DNA of 64,000 bases from Streptomyces sp. MUM 203J (GCF_022414595.1 NZ_JADWYO010000003.1:124001-188000); one strand, 5' to 3'. Counted from the stretch's first letter, positions 49,161-59,309 are shown. The notes: generated by a model from the letters alone, not told the origin. A program made the numbers and translations.

Positions 49161-51560
49161 ATGACGCAGCGCGCCGGCACTGACGACGTGACGACGGAGA
49201 CGGGCCAGGGCGGGGCCGCCCGGGCAGGTGGGCTGAGCGCCGCCGAAGTGGCCGTGCGGGTCGCGCGGGGTGAGGTCAACGACGTACCCGTACGGTCCTC
49301 CCGCTCCACCGCCGACATCGTCCGGGGCAACGTCCTCACCCGGTTCAACGCCATCATCGGCGTGCTGTGGGCGATCATGCTGGCCGTCGCGCCCATTCAG
49401 GACAGCCTGTTCGGGTTCGTGATCGTCGCCAACACCGGCATCGGCATCCTCCAGGAACTCCGTGCCAAGAAGACCCTCGACGGCCTCGCGGTCATCGGGG
49501 AGGCCAAGCCGACCGTGCGCCGGGACGGCACCCCCACCGAGGTGTCCACGTCCGAGATCGTGCTCGGGGACCTCATCGAGCTGGGGCCCGGGGACAAGGT
49601 CGTCGTCGACGGGAGGGTGGTCGAGGCCGACGGGCTCGAAGTCGACGAGTCGCTGCTCACCGGCGAGGCCGACCCCGTGCTCAAACAGCCCGGCGACACC
49701 GTCATGTCCGGGTCCTTCGTCGTCGCCGGCGGCGGAGCCTTCACCGCCACCAAGGTCGGCCGCGAGGCCTACGCCGCGCAGCTCGCGGAGGAGGCCTCCC
49801 GCTTCACCCTGGTCCACTCCGAGCTGCGCTCCGGCATCTCCACCATCCTCAAGTACGTGACCTGGATGATGGTCCCCACCGCCACCGCGCTCGTCATCAG
49901 CCAGCTCGTCGTCAAGGAGACCGGCTTCAAGAACTCGGTCGCCCGCACCGTCGGCGGCATCGTCCCGATGATCCCCGAGGGGCTCGTCCTCCTCACCTCC
50001 GTCGCCTTCGCCATCGGTGTCATCCGGCTCGGCCGCAAACAGTGCCTAGTCCAGGAACTGCCCGCCATCGAGGGCCTCGCCCGCGTCGACACGGTCTGCC
50101 TCGACAAGACCGGAACCCTCACCGAGGGGGGCATGGACGTCACCGGGCTCCGGCTCCTCAACGGCGCCGACGAGGCGTACGTGTGCAAGGTGCTCGGCGC
50201 CCTGGGAGACGCCGACCCCCATCCCAACGCCTCCCTCCGGGCCATCATCGACGCCTACCCCGACAGCGAGGACTGGCGCTGCACCGAGGCCCTGCCCTTC
50301 TCCTCCGCCCGCAAGTACAGCGGCGCCGCACTCAGCGAGGGCGACGGCCAGACCAGCACCTGGCTCCTCGGCGCGCCCGACGTGCTGCTGCCCGCAGGCG
50401 ACCCGGCGCTCGGGGAGACCGACGCCCTCAACAAGCAGGGCCTGCGGGTCCTCCTGCTGGCCCGGGCGAGCGGCGAACTGGACGACCCGGCCGTCGTCGG
50501 CAAGGCCCGCGCCGCCGCCCTCGTCGTCCTCGAACAGCGGCTGCGCCCCGACGCCGGAGCCACGCTCGCCTACTTCGCCGACCAGAACGTCGACGCCAAG
50601 GTCATCTCCGGCGACAACGCCGTCTCCGTCGGCGCCGTCGCGGGCAAGCTCGGCCTGCCCGGCGCCGACCGCGCCGTCGACGCCCGCCGCCTCCCCGAGG
50701 ACCGCGACGCCATGGGCCGCGCCATCGAGGACGGCGCCGTCTTCGGCCGGGTCACCCCGCAGCAGAAGCGGGACATGGTCGGCGCCCTCCAGTCCCGCGG
50801 GCACACCGTCGCGATGACCGGCGACGGCGTCAACGACGTGCTGGCCCTCAAGGACGCGGACATCGGGGTCTCCATGGGCAGCGGCTCCGAGGCCACCCGG
50901 GCGGTCGCGCAGATCGTGCTGCTCGACAACAGCTTCGCGACGCTGCCGTCGGTCGTCGCGGAGGGGCGGCGGGTGATCGGCAACATCACGCGTGTGGCGA
51001 CGCTGTTCCTGACGAAGACCGTCTACTCGGTGCTGCTCGCCGTCCTCGTCGTCGTCTTCCAGCTGGAGTACCCGTTCCTGCCGCGGCACCTGACGCTGCT
51101 GTCGACGCTCACCATCGGTGTGCCCGCGTTCTTCCTGGCGCTCGCGCCCAACAAGGAGCGGGCCCGGCCCCACTTCGTCCGGCGCGTCATGCGGTACGCG
51201 ATCCCCGCGGGGCTCATCGCGGCGGCGGCCACCTTCACGACGTACACCCTGGCGGGCAGCCACTACAGCGGGCCCGGAGCGCTGGACGCGGAGACCAGCG
51301 CGGCGACGCTGACGCTGTTCCTGGTGTCCCTGTGGGTGCTGGCGATCATCGCCCGGCCCTACACCTGGTGGCGGATCGCGCTGGTCGCGGCGATGGGCGC
51401 GGCGTTTCTGCTGGTGCTGGCCGTGCCCTGGCTGCAGGACTTCTTCGCCCTGAAGCTGGTGGGCACGACCATGCCGTGGGCGGCGGTGGGGATCGCGGCG
51501 GCGGCGGCGGGGATGCTGGAGTTCGCGTGGCGGTGGGTGGGGCGGAGGTTCCCGGCCTGA
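49161..51560 (+). CDS. CtpE-like P-type cation-transporting ATPase
   Basis: This 799-residue pump has the phosphorylation site D315 in CLDKTGTLTEG, actuator motif LTGEADPV, nucleotide-domain KYSGAAL, and hinge TGDGVNDVLALKDADIGVSMGSG. Helix 4 carries MIPEGL in place of the PEGL/PEGLP of SERCA-type pumps, and there are no N-terminal metal-binding domains. It resembles mycobacterial CtpE, linked to calcium. About ten helices are visible. The substrate is inferred only by resemblance. Confidence 0.88.
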   Translation: MTQRAGTDDVTTETGQGGAARAGGLSAAEVAVRVARGEVNDVPVRSSRSTADIVRGNVLTRFNAIIGVLWAIMLAVAPIQDSLFGFVIVANTGIGILQELRAKKTLDGLAVIGEAKPTVRRDGTPTEVSTSEIVLGDLIELGPGDKVVVDGRVVEADGLEVDESLLTGEADPVLKQPGDTVMSGSFVVAGGGAFTATKVGREAYAAQLAEEASRFTLVHSELRSGISTILKYVTWMMVPTATALVISQLVVKETGFKNSVARTVGGIVPMIPEGLVLLTSVAFAIGVIRLGRKQCLVQELPAIEGLARVDTVCLDKTGTLTEGGMDVTGLRLLNGADEAYVCKVLGALGDADPHPNASLRAIIDAYPDSEDWRCTEALPFSSARKYSGAALSEGDGQTSTWLLGAPDVLLPAGDPALGETDALNKQGLRVLLLARASGELDDPAVVGKARAAALVVLEQRLRPDAGATLAYFADQNVDAKVISGDNAVSVGAVAGKLGLPGADRAVDARRLPEDRDAMGRAIEDGAVFGRVTPQQKRDMVGALQSRGHTVAMTGDGVNDVLALKDADIGVSMGSGSEATRAVAQIVLLDNSFATLPSVVAEGRRVIGNITRVATLFLTKTVYSVLLAVLVVVFQLEYPFLPRHLTLLSTLTIGVPAFFLALAPNKERARPHFVRRVMRYAIPAGLIAAAATFTTYTLAGSHYSGPGALDAETSAATLTLFLVSLWVLAIIARPYTWWRIALVAAMGAAFLLVLAVPWLQDFFALKLVGTTMPWAAVGIAAAAAGMLEFAWRWVGRRFPA

Positions 51561-51689
51561 TGCCGCCGCCGGCGGGCCGAGCCGACAGGGGCTTCACCGT
51601 CCAGGGGCTCCGCCGCCCGGGGCTTCACCTCCGGGGACCGAGCCGGAGGCGGCCACCGCCCCCGGCCCACCGCTGCCCGGACCCGTCCC

Positions 51690-54600
51690 TCAGTCGAACC
51701 ACCGGTCCCGCGCCAGCTCCTCCGTGCGCGACTCGTCCTCCAGCAGCGCCGCCACCTCGAAGCGCCGCGGCCACTGGCCCGCCGCCCAGGCGAGGCCGGC
51801 CGCGACGCCCTCCAGGGTGGCCGCGTGGATCACGCCGTCAGGTGTCCGCCGCCAGTCCAGCCCGGCACCGCCCTCGACCACCAGTTCCTCGTGCTCGACG
51901 TACGTCTCCGGGGTCGCCGCGCCGAGCAGCTCGGTCACCGACGCGGGTACCGCGTGCTCCTCGCCCTCCGTCGTGACGGGAGCCGAGACCGCCTCGCCCA
52001 GCCGCCGCACCTGGAGCAGCTCCGCCAGCTCCGCCGCGCGTGCCGGGGCCACCGGCAGCAGCGGCAGCCCGGCGGTCAGCGGCAGCAGGTCCGGGGAGTC
52101 CGCGATCAGCGCCTCGCCCGCGTCCACCACCCGCACCTCGCCGTCCACCACCGCGCGCAGCTCGTCCGGCAGGGTCACCTGCTCCGGGTCCAGGTCGGCC
52201 AGGGCGGTGTACAGCGCGTGGAGCTGGGTGCCGGTCACCGTCCGTTCCGGGTCGGCCAGCCGGGCCAGCAGCTCCGCCGCGCCGCCCGGCTCGTCCAGCA
52301 GCGCCGCCACCGACGTGCGCACGCCCAGGGCGTGCAGGACCTGCGCGTCGCCGAAGCCGGTCGTGTCGGCCGCCTCGTACAGCCCCTCCAGCAGCGGGTC
52401 CGCGCCCGCCGCCCGCAGCCCGGCCGGGCGCCGCCCGTCGAGCACGGGGTGGTCGCGCAGCCACCAGGCGGTGTACGAGTGGACGGACTCGGTCGTGCCG
52501 TCCGGCAGCAGCACCCGCACCCGCTGGGTCAGCGCGTCCCGCAGCGGCGGCTGCGCCAACAGGGCCAGTGCCTGCGGCCACTTGTCGTCGTCGACCAGCT
52601 CCAGGTCCCGTACCGCGACGATCTCCGTCGCGACCGGCGGCACGGGCGACTCGGGCAGCCGGTCCAGTGCGTCCTCGCACCACACGTCCACCGCGTCCAG
52701 CAGGCCGACGTCGTCCGGCTCGGCGTAGTCGGTGTCACGGGGCTCCAACTCGTCCGGATCCATGACGACATCGGATGCCCGTACGAGGGTGAAGTCGGCC
52801 AGCACGCCGCAGGCGGCGAGCGGCTGCACACCCCACTGCTGAGCCAACTCCGCATCGCACAGCGCGAGTTCCCCGTCCCGCATGACGGAGGCGAAGGCGC
52901 TGCCGGGCAGCACCAGCTCACCGGCCGGGGCCAGTTCCCCCTCCTCGTCGGGCAGCGCGAGCGCCCCCAGCCAGGGCTCGTCGCCCGGCTCCAGCGCGGC
53001 CTCCCCGACGAGGGCCAGCACGGTGTCGGCCAGCTCCTCCGGCTCCAGGGCGTCCTCGTCCCAGCTGTCCCCGCCGTCGAGGGAGGCGGCGACGGCCGCC
53101 CGCACCTGGGGGGTCGTCAGAACGGCCCGCGGGGTCGCCGGGAGGGCGCCCAGCTTCTCCAGGAGCGGGTGCGCGGCCTCCGGGTGGGTGACCTTCAGCC
53201 CGAGGCGCCCCAGGTCGGCCGGGGTGTCGGGCAGCGGCAGCAGCACCTGGCGGGGGCCGACCGTGGTGCGGCCGTCCGCGAGGGGAACCGGCAGGCCGGT
53301 CAGCCGGTCCGGGTCGACGCCCGCGAGGGAGTCGTACAGCCGGTACCACCAGTCGGGCGCCCGCTCGGCGCCCGCGAGCCGGTCGACGGCGTCGCCCAGC
53401 GGCAGCCGGGCCACCCCGAGCGCGCGCAGCTCGGCACGCCGCTCCAGCCCGGCGGGCAGCAGCGTGGGAAGCACCTCGGCCAGCACCCGTACGGTCTCGG
53501 CCCCGGCACCCTCCACCACCTCGGCCTCGAACGGCCGCAGGGCGGGCAGCTCCTCGGAGGGCGCGGCGGGCGGGAGGAACGCGACCCGGGGGAGCAGCTC
53601 CAGGATCGCCCCCCGGAGCGCCCCGTCGAGCACGCCCTTCCCCAGCGGCCCCGGCACCAGGTCGACGGTCCCGGCCGACACGGGTCTCCACTCCGCGAGC
53701 AGCTCGGCGTACGCGTCGGCGGCCCGGGCCACGACGAAGTCGGTGAGCGTGCCGGGGGCGGGGTGGCGGCGGGTGGAGTCGAGCGGGAACGAGGCGATGA
53801 GCAGCGCGGGGAGGCTCAGCGGCTCGTCGGTGGGGGTCGGCGCGTGGACCACGGGAGACGTGTCGGGCCGTACCGGAGCCCCCTCCCCGTCCACGGGCAC
53901 GGCCCAGGTCACCGACCAGTGCGGCCGCAGCCGCTCCTCCACGGGACGGTCCTTGAGCAGCCCGGGCGCGAGCGCCCCCTGCCGGGTGACGGTCCGCCAG
54001 CGGGCGGTGCCGCGCGAGGAGTCGGAGACGAGGACGTACGAGGGGTCGTCCGGATCGGCGGAACGGGCGAGGGTGCGGGCCCCGGCGGGCGTCTCGACGA
54101 CGACCTCGGTCAGCCCGGGCAGGGTCAGCAGCAGGGCGTCCCCGACAGCGGCCAGGAGACGTTCGACCAGGTCCACGGCGGCGGCGTCCCGCAAGGGCAG
54201 GACGACGACCGTGTCGTATCCCTCGGGCGGCGTGCCCTGCGCGGGCAACGGCAGCCGCAGCAGCGGTACATGGCCTTCGCGCCGCCGCAGTTCGTCGCCC
54301 AGGCCCGGACTGACCCGCGCGGCTTCCGCGGCCATGCCCCGCGCCTCGGCCAGCGACCACCGGACACTCCCGTGCCGCCCGATGACGGCGGGCTCGTCGC
54401 TCACCGCGAGCACGGCGGCGAACCCGACCCCGAACCGTCCGACCGCCCCCTCGTGCCCCTCCCGCTTGGCGGAGGCGCGGAGCGTGGACAGCGACTCGAC
54501 GCCGGTGGCGTCGATCGGGGCGCCGGTGTTGGCGGCGGCGAGGACGGCGGGCCCGTCGGCGTCGGCCGGGTGCAGGGTGAGCCGCAGCCGGCCGGGCACA

Positions 54601-54809
54601 CGGGCGCGGGCGGCTGCGTCGGCGGCGTTCTGGGCCAGTTCGACGACGAGCCGGTCGCGGTAGCCGCCGAGACTCAGCTCCTCCTCGGCGTTGGCGTCCT
54701 CGCGGAACCGCGCGGGACCCGCTCCCCAGGCGTCGAGCACCCCGCGCCGCAGCCGGGCGGTCCCGAACGGATCGGCGGCCTCGGGTGCGGCGGTCGGCCT
54801 CAGGCTCAC
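51690..54809 (-). CDS. sacsin N-terminal/HSP90-type ATPase-domain protein
   Basis: This 1039-residue soluble protein starts with a GHKL/HSP90-like ATP-binding domain: VVELAQNAADAAARA (helix with catalytic Glu/Asn), LAAANTGAPIDATGVESLSTLRASAK, and GRFGVGFAAVLAVSDEP. The long remainder is acidic, Leu/Pro-rich, without recognisable motifs. Similar giant proteins occur across actinobacteria with no known function; the sacsin likeness suggests a chaperone or DNA/RNA-processing platform. It is one gene upstream of a DUF3027 gene on the same strand. No frameshift is visible along the frame. Confidence 0.8.
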   Translation of the reverse strand: MSLRPTAAPEAADPFGTARLRRGVLDAWGAGPARFREDANAEEELSLGGYRDRLVVELAQNAADAAARARVPGRLRLTLHPADADGPAVLAAANTGAPIDATGVESLSTLRASAKREGHEGAVGRFGVGFAAVLAVSDEPAVIGRHGSVRWSLAEARGMAAEAARVSPGLGDELRRREGHVPLLRLPLPAQGTPPEGYDTVVVLPLRDAAAVDLVERLLAAVGDALLLTLPGLTEVVVETPAGARTLARSADPDDPSYVLVSDSSRGTARWRTVTRQGALAPGLLKDRPVEERLRPHWSVTWAVPVDGEGAPVRPDTSPVVHAPTPTDEPLSLPALLIASFPLDSTRRHPAPGTLTDFVVARAADAYAELLAEWRPVSAGTVDLVPGPLGKGVLDGALRGAILELLPRVAFLPPAAPSEELPALRPFEAEVVEGAGAETVRVLAEVLPTLLPAGLERRAELRALGVARLPLGDAVDRLAGAERAPDWWYRLYDSLAGVDPDRLTGLPVPLADGRTTVGPRQVLLPLPDTPADLGRLGLKVTHPEAAHPLLEKLGALPATPRAVLTTPQVRAAVAASLDGGDSWDEDALEPEELADTVLALVGEAALEPGDEPWLGALALPDEEGELAPAGELVLPGSAFASVMRDGELALCDAELAQQWGVQPLAACGVLADFTLVRASDVVMDPDELEPRDTDYAEPDDVGLLDAVDVWCEDALDRLPESPVPPVATEIVAVRDLELVDDDKWPQALALLAQPPLRDALTQRVRVLLPDGTTESVHSYTAWWLRDHPVLDGRRPAGLRAAGADPLLEGLYEAADTTGFGDAQVLHALGVRTSVAALLDEPGGAAELLARLADPERTVTGTQLHALYTALADLDPEQVTLPDELRAVVDGEVRVVDAGEALIADSPDLLPLTAGLPLLPVAPARAAELAELLQVRRLGEAVSAPVTTEGEEHAVPASVTELLGAATPETYVEHEELVVEGGAGLDWRRTPDGVIHAATLEGVAAGLAWAAGQWPRRFEVAALLEDESRTEELARDRWFD

Positions 54810-54950
54810 GATGTGCTCCGCTTCTGCTCGTACGGGACCCTCCGCCGCCGAAGGTACCGCGCCCCGAGCCGTGCGGGCGCCCGCGCCCCCTGGGGGGACC
54901 CGGCTGCTCGTCCCCGATCGCCGGACGCGCCCGAGTCCGGCCCCAGGGGC

Positions 54951-55871
54951 TCAGCTGTGGCCGAGGTCCTCCGAGGCCGTGTCCGGGGTCTCCGGGACCG
55001 AGCCGCTGTCGCGGGCGGGGCGGAGGGGGAACTCGTCGGAGGCCACGGAGTCCAGCACCGGCGGCGCCGGGCGCGGGGGCTTCGGCATGACCGCCGCCTC
55101 GGAGTGGCCGCCGCAGCCGTAGTCGAGGGAGACGACCCGGCCGTCCGCCGGGGAGAACTCGTTCGCGCAGACCCCGAAGGCCTGGCCCAGCGAGCCGCCC
55201 AGGCGCATCAGGAAGCCGCAGGACACACAGGACGCGGGGGCCGCCTGGGCCATCGGCGTCTTCGCCCCGTGCGCCTCCTCCCAGCGGTCCGCCGCCACGT
55301 GCAGGCCGTAGCGGGACAGGACGCGGGCCCGGCGCATGCCGAGGTCCTCCGCCACGGCCGCGATCGCGCCCCGCGACGGGGTTCGGGTCACGAACTCGGC
55401 GTCCTCCGTGTCCGCCAGATCCGTCATCTCCGCGGACACCGCGGAGTTCGGCGGCGCCTCGTCCTCACCGGAGTAGCCCGGCTCCAGCCGCAGGTCCTCC
55501 GCCTCGGTCGGCAGCAGGTCGCCCGGGCCCATGTCGCCGGGGCGCAGCCGCTCGCTCCACGGCACCCACTCGGGGGCGAGGAGCGCGTCCGGGCCCGGCA
55601 GCAGGACCGTCTCGTCCACGGTCACGGACTTCGCGCGTGACGCCCGGGCGATCGTCACCGCCCAGCGCCAGCCGCGGTAGCCCGCCTCCTGGCACGCGAA
55701 GAAGTGCGTGACGACCCGGTCCCCTTCGGCGACCGCCTCCACATGGTCCCCGACGACGCCGGGTGCGGCGGCCTCGTTCGCGGCGTCCCGGGCGAGATCT
55801 ACCGCCTCGGCGCACAGGCGGTCGAGGGCGGGGGTACGCCGGGTACGGCTTCGCGTCGTCGCAGCACTCAC
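54951..55871 (-). CDS. DUF3027-family protein
   Basis: This 306-residue soluble protein has DRLCAEAVDLARDAANEAA, THFFACQEAGYRGWRWAVTIARA, VPWSERLRPGDMGPGDLLPTE and a late cysteine cluster CVSCGFLMRLGGSLGQAFGVCANEFSPADGRVVSLDYGCGGHSEA. The four cysteines could bind zinc. It matches the actinobacterial DUF3027 family of unknown function. The GTG at 55871 has AGAGAAG upstream. It lies 141 nt upstream of the sacsin-like gene on the same strand and may be cotranscribed. Confidence 0.82.
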   Translation of the reverse strand: MSAATTRSRTRRTPALDRLCAEAVDLARDAANEAAAPGVVGDHVEAVAEGDRVVTHFFACQEAGYRGWRWAVTIARASRAKSVTVDETVLLPGPDALLAPEWVPWSERLRPGDMGPGDLLPTEAEDLRLEPGYSGEDEAPPNSAVSAEMTDLADTEDAEFVTRTPSRGAIAAVAEDLGMRRARVLSRYGLHVAADRWEEAHGAKTPMAQAAPASCVSCGFLMRLGGSLGQAFGVCANEFSPADGRVVSLDYGCGGHSEAAVMPKPPRPAPPVLDSVASDEFPLRPARDSGSVPETPDTASEDLGHS

Positions 55872-56226
55872 AGGTCTCGCTTCTCTCCTACGCCGTCTCA
55901 CAGGTGCACCGGCCGATGCGCGACAGCACGGGCGACGGGCGGAGCGGACCCCAGGACCGCATCGACGTCCACGCCCGACGTGCTCGGGCACACCTCACGT
56001 CATCCATTCTGCGGGATGCCGAAGCGGCGCGCGGCCGAGGCTTTTCCGCCGGTGGCGCGCTACGCACGCTACCTCTTCCACCGCCCGGGGCCCACATGCG
56101 CGTCCCAAGTCGGGGGGTGCTCACGCATGGCGGAGCCGTACGGAGGCCTGGACGAGAGCCCCGTCGGGTGCCCCTCGCCGCCCGTTCGGCCGTTCACGAA
56201 AGCCGCAAGTGGGGCAGTATGGCCAC
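55872..56226. other. divergent region without gene
   Basis: These 355 nt separate the DUF3027 gene from the MFS gene. Open frames through it are arginine-rich shadows. It presumably holds the two divergent promoters. I see no palindrome worth reporting. Confidence 0.45.
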
Positions 56227-57978
56227 GTGGTACGCGCACGGCCGTCGCCCGGGTCACCGGAGCCTCCGAAGCGCCCAGACCCCTCCCGCCTGGGCGGCGC
56301 CGCCGAGCCCGGGAACCCGGAGACGCCCGCACATCCGGAGCCGCCCACGGGGCCCGTGACGCCCGGCGGCTCCCCGCCGCCCCCGCCTCCCGGGCCGCCG
56401 CCGGACGGAACGCTCCCGCCGCCTCCCGGGCCCCGTGCCCACAAGGCCGGGGGTGCCCGGCGGGTCGGGCGGGCACTGCACCTGCCGTTCACCGCCACCG
56501 CGCGGGGCGTCCGGCGGGCCACGCACGCGCAGGGGGCCGGGGAGTCCGGGCTCGGCAAACTGATCGAGCTGCACGCCGTCAACGGCGCCGGTGACGTCCT
56601 GATCACCGTCGCGCTCGCGTCGACGGTCTTCTTCTCCGTCCCCACGGACGAGGCGAGGGGCCGGGTCGCCCTCTACCTGGCGGTCACCCTCGCGCCCTTC
56701 ACCCTCCTCGCGCCGGTCATCGGCCCTCTCCTCGACCACATCCCGCACGGCCGCCGTGCCGCCATGGCCGGGGCCATGCTGGCCCGCGCGCTGCTCGCGA
56801 TCGCCCTGTCCGGCGCCGTCGCCACCGGCGGCCTGGAGCTGTACCCGGCCGCCCTCGGCGTGCTCGTCGCCTCCAAGGCGTACGGAGTGGTCCGCTCGGC
56901 TGTCGTCCCGAGGCTGCTCCCGCCCCGCTTCTCGCTGGTGAAGGCCAACTCCCGCGTCACCCTCGCGGGGCTCCTCGCCACCGGACTCGCCGCACCCATC
57001 GGCGTCGGGCTGCACCGCATCGGCCCCGAATGGCCCCTCTACGGGGCTTTCACGCTGTTCGTCGTGGGGACGTTCCTGGCGTTCACGCTGCCGCACAAGG
57101 TCGACTCCGCCAAGGGTGAGCGCAAGGCGCACATGCTGACGCACGGCGAGCAGAAGCCCAGCCTCCGGACGGTCGGCCCGGCGGTCCTGCACGCGCTTCA
57201 GGCGAACGCCGCGATCAGGGGGCTCTCCGGGTTCCTGATCTTCTTCCTGGCCTTCCTGCTGCGCGTCCACCCGCTCGGCGGGCAGAGCGCGGCGGTGTCC
57301 CTGGCCGTCGTGGGTGTCGCGGCGGGCACGGGGAACGCGTGCGGCACGGCGATCGGGTCCTGGCTCAGGGCCCGCGCGCCCGAGGTGATCATCGCGACCA
57401 TGCTGACGCTGCTGCTGGCCGCCGCGGTGCTGGCCGCCGTGTTCTTCAGCGGGCTGGTGATCGCGCTGCTCGCCGCGACGGCCGGGCTGGCGCAGGCGCT
57501 GTCGAAGCTGTCGCTGGACGCGCTGATCCAGCGGGACGTGCCCGAATCGGTACGGACCTCCGCGTTCGCCCGGTCGGAGACGCTGCTCCAGATGGCGTGG
57601 GTGGTCGGCGGCGCGGTGGGGATCGCCCTGCCGCTGAACGGCGCGCTCGGCATGTCGGTCGCGGCGGCCATCCTGGCGCTCGGGGTGGCGGTCGCGGGCC
57701 GCGGCCTGATCGTCTCGGCGCGGCACGGCGGCGGGCACGGTGGTGCGCCGCCGCGGGGAGGCGGGCCCGGCGGGCATCCGGGTGACGGTGACGGGCCGGG
57801 GTCGCCGCCGTGTCGTGTGCGCCCCGCCGTCCGGGTGCCGTCGGGGTGGTGTGTTCCGGTGTGCGGGACGGGCGGCGGCCCGGTGGCGGGGGTGCGGGTG
57901 GCCGGGCCGGGGCGTCCGGGTGGTGGCGGCTGGTCCTCGGAGGGCCGGACGGCGGCCGGTCCGCCGGTGCGCGGGTGA
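56227..57978 (+). CDS. MFS-type membrane transporter with disordered tails
   Basis: This protein of about 583 residues has a Pro-rich N-terminus (about 1-75), about twelve membrane helices (GLGKLIELHAVNGAGDVLITVALASTVFF, IGPLLDHIPHGRRAAMAGAM, LIQRDVPESVRTSAFARSETLLQMAWVVGG) and a long Gly/Pro tail. The RGRR-like loop after helix 2 fits MFS. Substrate unknown; the gene family sits beside DUF3027 in Streptomyces. The GTG at 56227 lies about 10 nt after GGGGCAG; the start is uncertain by some codons. Confidence 0.8.
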   Translation: MVRARPSPGSPEPPKRPDPSRLGGAAEPGNPETPAHPEPPTGPVTPGGSPPPPPPGPPPDGTLPPPPGPRAHKAGGARRVGRALHLPFTATARGVRRATHAQGAGESGLGKLIELHAVNGAGDVLITVALASTVFFSVPTDEARGRVALYLAVTLAPFTLLAPVIGPLLDHIPHGRRAAMAGAMLARALLAIALSGAVATGGLELYPAALGVLVASKAYGVVRSAVVPRLLPPRFSLVKANSRVTLAGLLATGLAAPIGVGLHRIGPEWPLYGAFTLFVVGTFLAFTLPHKVDSAKGERKAHMLTHGEQKPSLRTVGPAVLHALQANAAIRGLSGFLIFFLAFLLRVHPLGGQSAAVSLAVVGVAAGTGNACGTAIGSWLRARAPEVIIATMLTLLLAAAVLAAVFFSGLVIALLAATAGLAQALSKLSLDALIQRDVPESVRTSAFARSETLLQMAWVVGGAVGIALPLNGALGMSVAAAILALGVAVAGRGLIVSARHGGGHGGAPPRGGGPGGHPGDGDGPGSPPCRVRPAVRVPSGWCVPVCGTGGGPVAGVRVAGPGRPGGGGWSSEGRTAAGPPVRG

Positions 57979-58077
57979 CGGGGCCAGGGCCGTTCGCCGG
58001 AGTCGTCGCCGCGTCGCCCGCGCGTCGTGCGAGCCCCGCTCGCGCCACCGGTGGCCCGGCCCGATAGCCTTCGCCCC

Positions 58078-58557
58078 ATGACCGTTGCGTTCCTCTCCGG
58101 AAGGGCCCGCCGGGCCGGCGTCGCTCTGGGTGCCGTCTCCGCCGGCCTGCTCGTCCTGTCCGCCTGCGATAAGCCGACGCCTCTCGCGACCGTGACGGTC
58201 GGCACCACCTCGGTGAACACCGAGGCCGCCTCCGGGTGCTACGACACCGAGGGGCTCAAGGAGTCGCAGATCGAGAAGTGCGTCACCGCGAAGGACGGCA
58301 AGACCATCGAGATGTCGGTGGACGACCGGGTCCGCTTCGGCGTCGACCCGGAGGTCGCGGAGAACGGCTGGACGCTGCTGATCAACGGCCAGCGCGCCGA
58401 GCAGGAGCCGTACAAGAAGACGTACCGTTCGATCTCCGCCAGCCCGTTCTTCTCCAGCCCGACGGGCGAGGTCGCGGACACCGCGGAGATCGCGATCCTG
58501 GAGACGGACAAGAACAAGGCGATCGGCGTCTACCGCTTCACCTTCAAGCGGGTGTGA
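58078..58557 (+). CDS. DUF2771-type lipoprotein
   Basis: This 159-residue lipoprotein has an arginine-rich signal peptide with lipobox LSAC (residues 27-30). The exported domain has VNTEAASGCYDTEGLKESQIEKCVTAKDGKTIEMSVDDRVRFGVDPEVAENGWTLLINGQ, with two cysteines likely to form a disulfide. It matches the DUF2771 family of actinobacterial lipoproteins. The stop overlaps the mqnB GTG (GTGA), so it is cotranscribed with menaquinone genes, an odd pairing. Confidence 0.82.
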   Translation: MTVAFLSGRARRAGVALGAVSAGLLVLSACDKPTPLATVTVGTTSVNTEAASGCYDTEGLKESQIEKCVTAKDGKTIEMSVDDRVRFGVDPEVAENGWTLLINGQRAEQEPYKKTYRSISASPFFSSPTGEVADTAEIAILETDKNKAIGVYRFTFKRV

Positions 58558-59309
58558 CGCTGCGCGTCCTGGTCGTGACCGCGGTGGCGGCGGAGGCGTC
58601 CTCCGTCGCCCGCGGCCTTCCCGCCTCCGCCACCCGCACCACCCGGCCCCTCCCGACCGGCTCCGTCCTGACGAGCCACGCCCTGACCGGCGGGGTCGTC
58701 ATCGACGTGGTCGACGCCGGGGTCGGGCCCGCCGCGGCCGCCGTCGGTGCGGCCACCGCGCTGGCCGCCGCGCCCCACCCGTACGGTCTGGTGATCTCCG
58801 CCGGGATCGGCGGCGGGTTCGTGCCGCGCGCGCCTCTCGGGACCCTCGTGGTGTCCGACGCGATCGTCGCCGCCGATCTGGGCGCCGAGACCCCCGAGGG
58901 GTATCTCGCCGTCGAGCGGCTCGGCTTCGGCCGGTCCGTGCATGTGCCGCCGCCCGCGCTCGTCAGGGCGCTCGCGGACGCGGTACGGCACGGGACGCGG
59001 CCGCCGGTGTGCCTCGTCGCGCCCGTGCTCACCGTCTCCACCGTCACCGGCACCGCCGCGCGCGCCGCCGAGCTGGCCGCCCGTCACCCCGGTGCCGGGG
59101 CGGAGGCCATGGAGGGCTTCGGTGTGGCCGAGGCCGCCGCCGCGCACGGAGTGCCCGCCGTCGAACTGCGGGCCGTCTCCAACGCCGTCGGCCCCCGCGA
59201 CCGCGCCGCCTGGCGGATCGGCGAGGCGCTGGACGGGCTGAGCGCCGCGTTCGAGGCGCTGAGCGCGAGCTTCCCCTTCCCGGACCTGCTGGAGGACCGA
59301 GCCCCGTGA
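58554..59309 (+). CDS. mqnB: futalosine hydrolase
   Basis: This 251-residue purine-nucleoside-phosphorylase-fold enzyme has VISAGIGGGFVPRAPLGTLVVSDAIVAADLGAETPEG and GAEAMEGFGVAEAAAAHGVPAVELRAVSNAVGPRDR. That matches MqnB, which removes hypoxanthine from futalosine in the futalosine route to menaquinone. The start is the GTG inside GTGA overlapping the lipoprotein stop, and its stop overlaps the mqnD start the same way. The next enzyme of the route is thus adjacent. Confidence 0.92.
   Translation: MTLRVLVVTAVAAEASSVARGLPASATRTTRPLPTGSVLTSHALTGGVVIDVVDAGVGPAAAAVGAATALAAAPHPYGLVISAGIGGGFVPRAPLGTLVVSDAIVAADLGAETPEGYLAVERLGFGRSVHVPPPALVRALADAVRHGTRPPVCLVAPVLTVSTVTGTAARAAELAARHPGAGAEAMEGFGVAEAAAAHGVPAVELRAVSNAVGPRDRAAWRIGEALDGLSAAFEALSASFPFPDLLEDRAP

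Noticed and set aside
49367..51976. Second long plus-strand frame inside the P-type ATPase gene
   Set aside because: It is a +1-type shadow of the ATPase, which has all P-type motifs in frame. The shadow is Arg/His-rich with no motif.
51825..55640. Plus-strand open frame of about 1270 codons
   Set aside because: It mirrors the sacsin-like and DUF3027 genes on the other strand and has Arg/His/Gln-rich composition typical of antisense shadows.
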